Shown one piece after another: positions 1 to 10,093 of a DNA stretch of 64,000 nt. Below the pieces are notes generated by a model. That model did no database searches. It had not been told where the DNA came from and saw nothing but the letters and a program-made list of their open reading frames with translations. Source of the DNA: Cordilura impudica (lineage: Eukaryota; Arthropoda; Insecta; Diptera; Scathophagidae); contig OY821518.1 of the NCBI GenBank assembly GCA_963682025.1, positions 237,459,800-237,523,799 on the forward strand, read 5' to 3'. The number at the start of each line of letters is the position of its first letter. Position 1 is the first letter of the stretch. The translations under genes were made by a program, and so were the position numbers.

Positions 1-1028
1 GGCAAATAATGGGTTAACGTTCTCGGATTTATCCCAAATTTTTGGAACGAAACTTCTACATATTTGGTTATTATATTTTATGCGTCGCATCTAAAAATTG
101 GACAGCACTTACAAAATATTTGAATTTTTTGAATAAATTGTCTTTTATTAGCTTGGGGTCATATGTGACCCCAATTCCAAAAGGGCTAATGGAGTCATAT
201 TATTTTTTTTGAAACCCTAGGCTATTAAGATAAAGTATAACATTTAAAAGTAGAAAAGTGATGAATTTTTGATACAAAGTATTTAGAAAGAGTACATTTA
301 CAGAATATTTCACAAAAATCCAATTTTTCTCGAAATCCGCAAAAATAAAATCCTTGTCAAAAAAATTCTGACGGAGGGATTTACTTAAAAATTAACACAG
401 TTAATCTGCAATATGTATACAATAAAACATAAAAGTGCTATATTAATTTTTTTAAATTTTGTTTAAGAAAGTTTTTTCAAACTTGAAAATGGAGTTTTAA
501 AAATTTTTCAAAAACATTTCCAATTTTCGGTCTCAATGCGCAATAGGTTAACAACGTGATAATAAAACAATACTTCATATCTGAATACTTATAGGTATAG
601 AGACCAGAAAAGAATGATGGCTTTAATCAATTTCTCAAAGTTGAAAAAAATGTCATCAAATTTCATGAACTAGTTTTTTTTGGCACAAAAGTGGTCTGGG
701 GCATTTGCTATTTCTTGGCGAAATTTCATTCGATTTTGAAGTTTTATAGCCTTTTGAAGGGATAAGTTAATACTGATCCTGAATTATATAACAGCTTGTC
801 GGAAAGATTAAACTATAAAACGAAATTTTCGTAAAATCTGAAAAAAAAGTCATATTTTTCCCATATAAACACACTTGAAATTTTCAATCGCTTTGCGCCA
901 CGACTAAACGTTTTCTGATTGGCACAAAACTTTGTATTTCTCAGTTTTTTTGCTATTCGCATATTTCTAGGGGGTGAGACCGACAGTTTGAACACTTTTT
1001 TTTCCCTCCATATAACGAAGGCCACCCT
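1..1028 (+). repeat. Arm of long-palindrome (foldback) element, copy A, truncated by window start
   Basis: This stretch matches 35156-36189 in the same orientation and 33331-34340 as its reverse complement, almost base for base with scattered substitutions. It ends in the same terminal motif, CCACCCT, at 1028, which corresponds to the outer end of the 2.86-kb palindrome at 33331-36189. Only the outer ~1 kb of one arm is inside the window, so the other arm, if present, lies upstream. Short open frames on both strands are not shared as conserved protein between the copies and look non-coding. Confidence 0.85.
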
Positions 1029-1224
1029 AATATACATACATTCGTACAGATACATACAAGGTTGTAAATATCGTTGGCTGAATTGCAAAAGATCATTAAT
1101 ATGTTAAAATCTAATTTAAAACAATCGTAAAAACTTAGAGCTTTTATACGAGTGTAAGAAATATAATTTTAAATCTTCTGCTGCATTTAAGTCAACGTTA
1201 AGCTTTCTGCAATATATGTATATA

Positions 1225-1793
1225 CAGTGAGTGACAATAAAATGGATACTCTTAACAAAATATACTTTTGATGACTTGAACGGTCAATACCAAAAAATTG
1301 GATCATAAAATTAAAAAAACTCTTATTTATTTAAAAATTTCTATGCTCGATTTATTTGAAAAAGAAAAAAAATTTTGTTACAAAATAGCTTAACTTCAGA
1401 AAAAAATAACAAAACTAAAAAGTATTCATTTTTAAACTTTCCCTACAATTTTGTTTTCAATATTTTGTTGGGTATCCATAATTTTTTAATACTGCTTTAC
1501 AAGGCCGAAGCTTGTAATGATATCCATGCTGATGATATCCATTGAAAGCCACTCTAAATTAACAGCCTCTATTGTATCTGTCTTGTTTGTTGAATTTCAT
1601 GTTCGCATTTTTCGATCTACAATTTTCCATAGATTTTCTATGGAATTGAGATCTGGTACTTGGGCTGGGCACTCCAAAACTTTAACTGCATTAGATTATA
1701 GACATTCGGTTACAACTTTGGAGGTGTCTTTTGGGTCATTATCATCGTGGCATTTCCAGAACAGGGACATATTTTCCTCCGCGTATATAAATA
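1225..1793 (-). mobile_element. Tc1-like transposon relic, 3' part
   Basis: A terminal repeat (CAGTGAGTGACAATAAAATG at 1225) is followed by the reverse-strand C-terminal part of a Tc1 transposase. A related end (AGTGGGTGACAATACTTT) occurs at 6398 in front of the N-terminal part of another Tc1 relic on the opposite strand. The internal end is cut off where repeat X starts at 1794. Confidence 0.7.
1497..1790 (-). pseudogene. Tc1/mariner transposase, C-terminal fragment
   Basis: Reading the minus strand in more than one frame gives DNDPKDTSKVVTE, then PAQVPDLNSIENLWKIVDRKM. These are the hallmark C-terminal blocks of Tc1 transposases: the second catalytic Asp region (QDND) and the PDLNPIENLW block with the last acidic residue. 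Stops and at least one frameshift interrupt it and the N-terminal DNA-binding half is absent. A cut-and-paste DDE transposase remnant with no possible function. Family level is certain; subfamily was not determined. Confidence 0.8.
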
Positions 1794-2352
1794 GGGCGTT
1801 TCATGTCAAGTGAACCAACTTTTGAAACCAATGTCTTCCGATCGGAATGATCCTATTGAATAGTAGTTTAGACACAATTTTTCAACAAGATCGGTCAAGA
1901 ACTCTCTGAGTTAGAGGAGGTTAAAATTTTACATTGTGGCTAAACAAGTGTTTTTTCTCATCCATGTAACTTTATACCTATTGCTCGTAGCAAAAATTGT
2001 CCCAAATGGCTTAGATAGCTATTTCTTCAAACTTTCGAAAAAAAAATAAAAAAAACTTTTTTTTTTTTACTGTTTTTTTGCAAAATCAAAAATTTGCTTG
2101 ACTTTTTTTATAAAGGCCCTTTTTTTGCTCGAAAGAAAGCTGAGGTCTTTTCCTTTAAGAGCTTTTTGGTCACTTAGTTGGGTGCGAGTGGGATATCCAT
2201 AAAAAAAAAGTGTTTTGTAAATCAAGACAACGGTTTTTAAATTTTTAGCATATACACTAATTTGAATTTTTTTCCTATTAGTGTGTAAGTGTTTCTAAAA
2301 CCCTGAAAATAAGATATATACTCAGAAGCTAGACAAATTAACCTTTCCGACG
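1794..2352 (+). repeat. Dispersed repeat X, copy 1 (left part)
   Basis: Starts GGGCGTTTCATGTCAAGTGA and matches 7362-7895 along its length with scattered differences. It is interrupted at 2353 by a Transib end; the last five bases, CGACG (2348-2352), are the expected GC-rich 5-bp Transib target site. No coding potential seen. The class of X is not recognised. Confidence 0.75.
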
Positions 2353-2813
2353 CACAGTGGACCATATTTTGAGAAGGCGGCCATAAATCATTTTTTTTTG
2401 TTACCGATTTTAAAGTTATGTTATTCATTTGAAAGTAAATACTAGTAAACCTCGGGAGCCAAAAAGGTGAGACCCTATCTCAACTATATCACAGCGAACA
2501 GGGTCTTCGAAAATGAGCTTTCTCAGTATGTTGCTAAAATTAAAAATTTCCTTGTAAATTTTTGTTTTTGAATGACTGTAACTTTTTTGACTTAAAAGAT
2601 AATTTATTGGCCTCCATACTATTAATGTTAAAAATGTAAAATCACTGAGTCATTCCGAAATTAAAAAAAAAAATTTTTTTTAAAAAGGTCCAAATTTTCC
2701 GAAAATCTCCTACTTAATAGAGCATAACTCCTTTCAGTCAAAAGCAGTCAGAAAAAATCTTTCAGTCTTCTATAGTCCGAACCCTCCCCTATACTCCTAT
2801 TTCCCATTATACA
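2353..2813 (+). mobile_element. Transib element fragment: one terminus only
   Basis: Begins CACAGTGGACCATATTTTGA and is the reverse complement of 17053-17519, the right end of Transib copy 1. About 460 bp remain, with no coding sequence. It is inserted in repeat X at CGACG and is cut off by the V repeat at 2829. The matching other side of X lies beside Transib copy 1 at 13815-13887 in inverted orientation. Confidence 0.85.
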
Positions 2814-2828
2814 TTTAAAAAAAAAAAA

Positions 2829-3627
2829 ACAAGTAAGAAAATTATAGTCGGTCTAGACCGACTATACGATACCCTATACCATGCGTTTAGAGACCCTATC
2901 TCTCAGGCCCAACTAACTGGATATAGAAAATAAGCATAAACCAAATTTGAGTGGGATTTTTATTAATTTTTTCGGCTGGAGATATGAAAAAGTTCATATC
3001 GGATGCTATATCTATATGGGGACTAGGCCCAAAAATGGACCGATCCTGACCATGTTTGGTAAAGTCTCTTGTATTTTGCAAAAATATGTACAAACAAAAT
3101 TTGAGAAGAATCAGTGCAATATTTTTGTTTTTTAATAGATTTAAGTGAAGATCGGGAAGCAGCTCTATATGGGGCCTATGACTAAGAGTTGTCCAATAGG
3201 GATCATTTTTGGACTACTGATTAACGGATGTAATATATACATACAAACCCAATTTAACTAAGGTTTGTATGATAATTTGGATCTTATGGCAATATATGTT
3301 GATTATATAGGGGTCATTTGTATGGGGGCTAGGTCTGAACATGGACCGATTCTCACCAATTTCAATAGCGTTCATCCCATGGCCGATAAAAGATCAAATA
3401 CCAAATTTCATCAAAACATATTCATATTTGCGACCTGCAGTTTGATTACAAGCTTTACATGGACACACAGACGGACGGACGGACGGACATTGTTAAATCG
3501 AATCAGATAGTGATACTGATTCGATCGGTATAATTAAAGATGGGTGTAGGTCAAATATTTTTGGTTATTACAAACAGCAGCACAAAGTCATTATACCCAA
3601 TCCACATAGTGGTATAGGGTATAAAAA
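2829..3627 (+). repeat. Dispersed repeat V, copy 1
   Basis: An ~0.8-kb repeat running from ACAAGTAAGAAAATTATAG to GTGGTATAGGGTATAAAAA. Near its left end is a perfect 24-bp palindrome centred on GGTCTAGACC (about 2843-2866). Near its right end is a (GGAC)n microsatellite (~3470-3487). Other copies lie at 4561-5350 (minus), 36990-37753 (plus), 43907-43998 (minus, end only) and a diverged piece at 16700-16950. Open frames of 60-80 codons in it are not maintained between copies. Class unknown; the tetranucleotide tract recalls non-autonomous DINE-1/mini-me elements. Confidence 0.85.
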
Positions 3628-3658
3628 GTTATTTGGTGGACCCTTTAGTAATTAAAGA

Positions 3659-3830
3659 CTTTTTATGTCATTTTTTAAAATCAAACGGAAAGCGTCATCT
3701 ATGTATCACTTATAGCAAAAACTGTTTCAGCTAATTCAACAACCGTTTGCTGTAAAACGTTAAAAATATCCTAATATAAACGTATATAAGTGATACATAG
3801 ATGTCGCTTTTAAAAAAGTGGCATAAAAAC
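3659..3830. mobile_element. Small MITE with ~57-bp terminal inverted repeats
   Basis: CTTTTTATGTCATTTTTTAA at the left pairs with the reverse complement of the right end (GTGGCATAAAAAC). The inner blocks GTCATCTATGTATCACTTAT and ATAAGTGATACATAGATGTC are near-perfect complements. The whole unit is ~172 bp with ~60 bp between the arms. No target duplication was confirmed. Confidence 0.65.
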
Positions 3831-3849
3831 AATGTTATATCATAATTTT

Positions 3850-3937
3850 TTCACCAATACAATCATAAGTCACACAGCGTTATGTGTCAGCTCTCACCTA
3901 TTACGTGTTACACTGTTTTTGTGATTGTATTGTGAAA
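3850..3937. repeat. Short inverted repeat (88 bp)
   Basis: TTCACCAATACAATCATAA at 3850 is nearly complementary to TTGTGATTGTATTGTGAAA at 3919. It could be a very short MITE or a chance hairpin. Nothing else identifies it. Confidence 0.4.
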
Positions 3938-4124
3938 TAGAAATTTATCCCCTGCGCGTATAGATGTTTACACATAAAAAAAAACATCAGAACAACTGTG
4001 GAGCGTATGATGCATATGAATTTTTTGTTTTGTTGAGTACTGCAAGGGAATCACAATTTGCCGAACACTGCGACAAAAGTCCTGGTCAGCGGCAAGCTGA
4101 GAGATTTATAACTTAATCCAGTGT

Positions 4125-4420
4125 TCAATCGGAGAGATTACTTTTCCTGCATAAGAAGAACTTAAGGATCATGACGGGATTCTTTACTGGGCACTGTAAT
4201 CTTAGATATCATCTAAGAATAAAAGGACTGTCTGTTACAGACACGTTTAGGTACTGCGAACAGGGAGGTAGAAATAGCAGAACACATTCTCTGTGAAAGT
4301 CGAAAACTAAGTGGCAAAAGAACCCTTGCCCTTGGAGGATACACTGTATCCCCCCGGAACATATGGTATCTCATGCCAAATAGGCTAATTGGCTTTATAA
4401 GGAGCCTTAATATGTAGGAC
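4125..4420 (+). pseudogene. Non-LTR retrotransposon ORF2, extreme C-terminal fragment (LOA/R1-like)
   Basis: With two frame changes the plus strand reads LRIMTGFFTGHCNLRYHL, then a CRYC half of a zinc-knuckle, then AEHILCESRKLSGKRTLALG and IGFIRSLNM. These are the TGHC...C..C...H...C region and tail that follow RNase H in LOA/R1/I-group LINEs; compare LINE-A at ~20860-21120 and LINE-D at ~59060-59350. The 3' UTR that follows (ATCGCAGAG region, ~4450) resembles the 45840-46007 fragment. Reverse transcriptase and endonuclease are missing, so this is a 5'-truncated dead copy. Confidence 0.75.
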
Positions 4421-4560
4421 AACCATGGGCTGCACAAAAGCTCAAATTGATCGCAGAGCGTAGAGCCTTCTAATCAAGGAATTTCTTGACAATAAAATTA
4501 TTACTAAAAGCCGATAACCGGATAAGCCAGTTAACTGTAGAACCGGGGCTCATGAAAATA

Positions 4561-5350
4561 ATTATACCCTATACCACTACGTGGTTTGGGTATAATGACT
4601 TTGTGCTGCTGTTTGTAACAACCAAAAATATTTGACCTAGACCCATCTTTAATTATACCGATCGAATCAGAATCACTTTCTGAGTTGGTTTAACAATGTC
4701 CGTCCGTCCGTCCGTCCGTCCGTCTGTGTGTCCATGTAAAGCTTGTAATCAAACTGCAGGTCGCAAATATGAATATATTTTGATGAAATTTGGTATATAA
4801 GGTTTTATTGGCCATGGGATGAACGCTATTGAAATTGGTGAGAATCGGTCCATGTTCAGACCTAGCCCCCATACAAATTACCCCTATGAAATCGACATAA
4901 ATATCCATAAGATCCAAATTGTCATATAGATCTTACTCAAATTGGGTTTGTATGCGTTCATTACATCCACTAATGAGTAGTCCAAAAATGATCCCTTTGA
5001 CCCCATATAGAGCTGCTTCCCGATCTTCACTTAAATCTATTAAAAAACAAAAATATTGCACTGATTCTTCTCAAATTTTGTTTTTACATATTTTTGCAAA
5101 ATACAAGAGACTTTACCAAACATGATCAGGATCGGTCCATTTTTGGACCTAGTCCCTTTATAGATATAGCATCCGATAAGAACTTTTTCATATCTGCATC
5201 CAAAAAAATTAATAAAAATCCCACTCAAATTTGGTTTTTGCTTATTTTCAATGTCCAGTTAGTTGGGCCTAAGAGATAGGGTTTCTAAACGCATGGTATA
5301 GGGTATCGTATAGTCGGTCTAGACCGACTATAATTTTCTTACTTGTTTTT
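4561..5350 (-). repeat. Dispersed repeat V, copy 2 (inverted)
   Basis: Reverse complement of the V copy at 2829-3627, with the (GTCC)n tract at ~4700-4723 and the palindrome centred on GGTCTAGACC at ~5311-5334. Complete at both ends. Copies 1 and 2 face each other across ~0.93 kb of unrelated DNA. Confidence 0.85.
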
Positions 5351-6395
5351 ATAATCATTTAAGTTTCTATCCACCATTACAAATTGCCGAGAAATAGAAG
5401 AGTGTTTTGGTAGAGATAATTAAAGATGATTGAATTTTTTGCGATAAATATAATAGTACCATAAGCTGACGGTACTAACGATATAATTTGTTGGCTTACC
5501 AAATATAAAAATTAAAAAATTTCTTAAACTAAAATGTTTTTGTCCTCTGAAGGTTTTTTGTTTTTTTTTGGCAAATTATTAGATTTAATATTTTTATTTT
5601 CATTTTCCTAAAGACCAAAGCAACTCACACCAAACAAGAAAAAAAATACCCTTTACAATGCAAAGTGATTGTAAATTTAGTTTGGCACCTAGTAGATGTT
5701 GTGGATGTAGTTGGTAGCAGAAGTATAAAAATTGCGACATCCCCAAGGATATCACATGATAATTTCTATTAATATCGAAAAGTTTTTCTGTTTTTTTCTT
5801 GCTTAAGTCCAAAAAACAAACCACACACACACACATATAAATACCATATTTTATATAGAAGCTAACACTAACACCAGAAAACAAAAACAAAAATGAACAA
5901 AATATATCAAGAAAACTTTTCTTAATGCATAAAAAACACATTGACACCAGCACGCATACACACACCACTATACATTCATGAATAGAAGAAAAGTACAGCA
6001 CTGCAAAGGACAATAACAAAGACTAACAAAAACAACAACCACAACTGTTAAGGCTGCTTCAGCATCGCCAGCAACAGCGACAGCTGCAACAACAACAGTT
6101 AAAGAACACCAATAACAAACAAAAAACACAGAAACAATGTCATCAGCAACAACAAAAACAACATAAACTTCAACGACTCTAATACAGAAAAGAAAGGAGA
6201 AAAAATTTTGAATAATAGCAATTTATCGAGAGCACATTCGGTTTAAGTTTAGTTTTTTTCTTTCCTTAATCCTTCGTTATGTCACTTATACGACAATAAG
6301 AAAATGTTACGATATTCTTACATTTGGTCCTAAATATGTATATAGACAGTCATGTACATATGTACATATATATTATATATGCAATATATAAATCT
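5351..6395. other. No gene seen; A/C-rich simple sequence
   Basis: AT-rich sequence with a short (AC)n run near 5822-5836 and a CAACAACA/CAGCAACAG-type tract at ~6005-6165. Long CAA/CAG-type runs are common in fly leaders, but there is no supported start codon or splice pair. A 139-codon minus-strand frame at 5600-6019 is the complement of the CA-rich tract and has no protein signature. Confidence 0.5.
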
Positions 6396-7300
6396 AAAGT
6401 GGGTGACAATACTTTGTAGACTTTTACAAAATTCTGAATTTGCCAATTTTGTTTTTTAATCATTTCGCTTTAAGTCCTAAAATAATCTATTTTTTTTTTG
6501 GCGAATGTGTTTTCTATCGAAAAATAATAATTTTTTAGCAAAAAAAAAAAAATTAGTGATAACAAAACAACAGAAACCTTTAAAATTCTATAGCAGAAAT
6601 GATATAAACAATAAAAATAGAAGATGGTATGAAAGAAAATATATAAAATCTTAACCGTCATTTAAATATTTATAGCTTCTAACGTTTTCTTTCAACTGTT
6701 CTTTAATTAATTATTATAAAATAGTGACAAGAATAAAATTTTGTGCAGAGTTAAAATCCGGAATAAGAGATGATTTTACTGCTGGTCTTAAGCAAATGAA
6801 AATTTGTGAGAAATATTCTATGAGTAAGCCCATAATTTGATAATTTATCAAGAAATATCGTGAAAGACGGAGGCCCCCTAAACAAGTCGAAGACAGGATA
6901 ATTTTATAGCAAGAAAGTCTAACAAATGTTCAAAAATGCTACCTTAGAGGTCATTAACAATCTGGAACTAAAAATATGAGCTTGAACGGTTTCCGGACGA
7001 TGAATTGAGGCTGATCGTGGTTGTTATCGTCATATGAAGAAACCACTGCTTTCAAACAAAAATCGTCTGGCTCGCATTATTTTTGCTAGAGAACACATGA
7101 AATGGTCAAAATGGAATTGCAGTACAGTTCCCTTTCCAGATGAGTGCAAGCAAAACTTAAGAGGTCATGATGGAAGAACATTTGTACGATGGCCAAATTA
7201 TACAAATAAAATTGTTAAATATGGCGATGGCAATATTTTGGTATGGAGTTGCATTTAGAGCCAAGGAATGGACCCATTCCATATAGTAGAAGATACTCTA
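6396..7300 (+). mobile_element. Tc1-like transposon relic, 5' part
   Basis: The left terminal repeat AGTGGGTGACAATACTTT lies at 6398, similar to the end at 1225. Transposase-derived sequence follows to ~7290 and is cut short before repeat X at 7362. The C-terminal half and right end are missing. Confidence 0.7.
6722..7285 (+). pseudogene. Tc1 transposase, N-terminal and central fragment
   Basis: The first part reads as a helix-turn-helix region (FTAGLKQMKICEKYSMSK) with stops. The last part is open from 7034 to 7258 and reads KKPLLSNKNRLARIIFAREH, HMKWSKWNCSTV, FPDECKQNL and YGDGNILVWSCI. These are the Tc1 blocks leading to and following the first catalytic Asp. At that position the usual FSDE is PDEC, so the Asp is kept but its context has drifted. 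The second and third acidic residues are absent. Nonfunctional. Confidence 0.8.
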
Positions 7301-7361
7301 TCTTAAATTAAATAGAATTAATTAAATAAATTAGAACTCTAAATGACGTAATATATATATT

Positions 7362-8011
7362 GGGCGTTTCATGTCAAGTGAACCAACTTTTAAGACCGAT
7401 GTCTTCCGATCGGTTAGTCCTATTGGATAGTTGTTTAGATACAGAACTCTCTGAGTTAGAGGGGGTCAAAATTTGACATTTTTGCCAAACTGGTGTTTTT
7501 TCCCATCCATGTAACTTTTTACCTGTTGTTCTTAGCAAAATTTGTCCCAAATAGTTTAGATAGCTATTTCTTCAGTCTTTCGGAAAAGAAATTAAAAAAA
7601 TCACAAAATTTTTTGACTTTTTTTTTTTGCAAAATCAAAAATTTTTTTTAATTTTTTTCAAAAAAAGGAAATTTCTTTTTTTGTTGCTGAAAAGAAAGCT
7701 TAAGTTTCTTCCTTTAAGGTCCCTTAGTGGGATGCGAGTGGGATATCTATCAAAAAAATGTTTTGTAACTCAAGACAACGGTTTTTTTAATTTTTAGCAT
7801 ATACACTAATTTGAATTTTCTCCTATTAGCGTGTAAGTGTTTCTAAAACCTTAAACATAAAGTATATACTGAGAAACTAGACAAATTAGCCTTTCCGAGG
7901 GTATGTAACATACCTAACTAAAAGTTCATAACTTCGATACTGCAATATCCGCAATATGTTAACCTCAGGGAAAAAAAAATAAACTTTTTCTATGGAAATG
8001 TTGAAAAATTA
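7362..8011 (+). repeat. Dispersed repeat X, copy 2 (uninterrupted)
   Basis: Matches copy 1 (1794-2352) and continues through the site where copy 1 carries Transib DNA (around 7890, TTTCCGAGGGTATGTAAC), so it shows the empty site. It then continues into sequence whose reverse complement occurs at 13815-13887. It ends where the mini-me-like repeat begins at 8012. No coding sequence. Confidence 0.75.
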
Positions 8012-8817
8012 TTTTTATACCCTCCACTCCAGTGTGCAGAGGGTATACATATATAAGTTTGTCATTCCGTTTGTAATAATTAGAAAAAAAATTTTGGACC
8101 CCATAAAATATATATATTTGTGGTCCTTATAACAACCGGAGTTGATATAGCGATGTCCGTCTGTCCGTCTGTCCGTCTGTGGAAATCACGATGGCGGCAT
8201 CAATCGGGCAGCTAGGGTGCTCGTTGACATAAAAAATGATTCACTAACATCCTGAAAAGTTTGCTATTTAAAATCGTCCAAATCCGTCAATTAGGGCCCG
8301 TGATCTGAATGAAGAACTAAAAAAAGTCTTGAAAAAATATAATTTTCTATGTTGTTCTTGTCACGATCACGCCCTGAATAGTGCAGCTACAGTGATCATT
8401 TTTAGTGAGAATGAATCACCAAATTCATGGGAAGATTTCTGTTTCAAAAATCATTAAAATCGGTGGAACAGGTCCAGGGAAATCTCTGAAAAAGTAAAAA
8501 AAAAAAATGAAAAATATGATGTTTCTATATTGTTCTTGTTGTTATTCTAAATGTTGTATTGTTGTCATAGCTGGACTTGTTGTTTTTGTGGTCGTTGTGG
8601 TAATAATATAATAAAAACTAACCCTTTGTACATTTTTTTTATTAACTCTGGTAGAAAAATTTAAAAGTTTCCATTGTTTTGGCATCACTCTAAAAATTTG
8701 TTAGATCATTTCTGTTATTACCACGAGCCTGCCTGCAAAATTTCAGATCGAATGGCTGACGGGAAATTGGTTAAAATCGATCCAAAATTTTTTCGACAAG
8801 CACACACTACGAGTTAA
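8012..8817 (+). repeat. mini-me / DINE-1-like element, 5' part with GTCY microsatellite
   Basis: TTTTTATACCCTCCACTCC, then GAGGGTATACATATATAAG, TTTGTCATTCCGTTTGTAA and a (GTCY)n tract at ~8155-8181 after GATATAGCGATGTCC. This order is typical of the non-autonomous mini-me/DINE-1 repeats of flies. A second copy of this left half occurs at 18411-18812. The element is interrupted by a mariner at 8818; sequence typical of its right end appears at 12000-12345. Confidence 0.65.
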
Positions 8818-10093
8818 TAAAGGGTGATTTTGTAGCTATTATCTTTTTGGCAACACTGGTTTAAACAGCTGACGCACGTTTCGTGTTTTGTTTCATTGTC
8901 AAACATCTTCAGTTTGGTCTATAATTTAACCATGAATCGTCTTAAAAACGAACAACGCTTGCAAGTTATTGTATTTTATTATCAAAATGCGTGCTCTGTT
9001 AAGAAAGTTCATCGCGCGCTTCTTCCATTTTATGGTCAGTTGTGACTAAATTTCGCACCAAATTTACATTGTTGGACATTTAACCACCAACACGCTTACG
9101 TAGAGTGCGAACTGAAGAAAATATCGCAGCTGTATCGGCTAGTGTTAATGATGACCATCAATTATCGATTCGTCGCCGTTCGCAGCAATTGAGCCTCTGT
9201 TACTCAACAACGTGAAAAATTTTGTGGAAGGATTTAGGTGTGAAGCTTTTCAAAATACAGCTGGTGCAAGAATTGAAGCCGAAGGACCTACCGCAACGTA
9301 GAATTTTTGGTGAATGGGCTCTTGGAAAGCTGGCCGAAGATCCACTTTTTTACCGAAAAATTGTGTTCAGCGACGAAGCTCATTTTTGGCTCAATGGGTA
9401 CGTAAGTAAGCAGAATTGTCGATTTAGGAGTGAATATCAGCTAGAAGCATTGGAAGAGCTACCAATGCATCCAGAAAAAGTCACAGTTTGGTGCGGTTTA
9501 TGGGCTGGTGGCATCATTGGACCGTACTTCTTCAAAGATGATGCGAATCGTAACGTAACAGTGAATGGTGAGCGCTACCGAGAGATGATATCCAACTTTT
9601 TTTTGCCCAAAATGCAAGAGCTTGACTAGCATGACATGTGGATTCAACAAGACGGTGCCACATACCACACAGCACGCGCAACAATGGACTTATTGAGAGG
9701 CGAGTTCGGTTAACATTTTATTTCACGTTCGGGACCGGTCAATTGGCCGCCCAGATCGTGCGATTTAACGCCTTTAGACTATTTTTTGTGGGGCTATGTT
9801 AAAGCTCATGTCTATACGAACAATCCCGCTTCAATTGACGCATTGGAAGACAACATTGAAGCATTTATTCGTGAGATACCTGCCGAAATGTTGGAAAGAG
9901 TATGCCAAAATTGGACTAAGCGGATGGACCATTTGAGGCGCAGTCACGGTCAACATTTGCATGAAATAATCTTCAAACATTAAATTATATGGACCGTACT
10001 ATCGATTCAAATAAAGATTTCATGCATTTTTCTGAATTTTATGTTTTTTTTTTTTTGAAAACTTTCCTATAGCTCTTAAAAAATCACCCTTTA
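8818..10093 (+). mobile_element. mariner-superfamily element, DD41D (rosa-like)
   Basis: Terminal inverted repeats ATAAAGGGTGATTTT at the left and AAATCACCCTTTAT at the right bracket a ~1.28-kb unit with one degenerate transposase gene. The TA dinucleotides at the borders fit the TA target of this superfamily, though exact ends are ambiguous by 1-3 bases. It sits inside the mini-me-like repeat. Confidence 0.85.
8932..9983 (+). pseudogene. rosa-type (DD41D) mariner transposase, broken
   Basis: The start ATG at 8932 gives MNRLKNEQRLQVIVFYYQN, the helix-turn-helix start of the family, then frameshifts near 9040-9210. From 9222 it is open: FGEWALGKL, FSDEAHFWLNGYV (first Asp), HPEKVTVWCGLWAGGIIGPY and VNGERYREMISNFFLPKMQE. 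A TAG at ~9627 and a TAA at ~9712 interrupt it. QQDGAT (second Asp) and SCDLTPLDYFLW (third Asp) are still readable. Counting between the second Asp and the Asp of PLDYF gives 41 residues, the DD41D signature of rosa elements. The C-terminus IIFKH ends at 9983. Length ~350 codons is normal for the family. Confidence 0.88.

Noticed and set aside
813..1107. Frames of 62-91 codons in the palindrome arm
   Set aside because: Not conserved as protein among the three arms; overlapping on both strands with no signature.
2896..3510. Open frames of 65-81 codons inside repeat V (also at 4690-5279 and 37034-37231)
   Set aside because: The reading frames are not preserved between copies and change with single indels; treated as non-coding repeat.
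4213..4437. 74-codon minus-strand frame
   Set aside because: Antisense of the LINE RNase H-tail relic on the plus strand.
5600..6019. 139-codon minus-strand open frame, Val/Cys/Phe-rich
   Set aside because: It is the complement of a CA/AAAC-rich tract; composition alone explains the hydrophobic translation, and it shows no domain or splice context.
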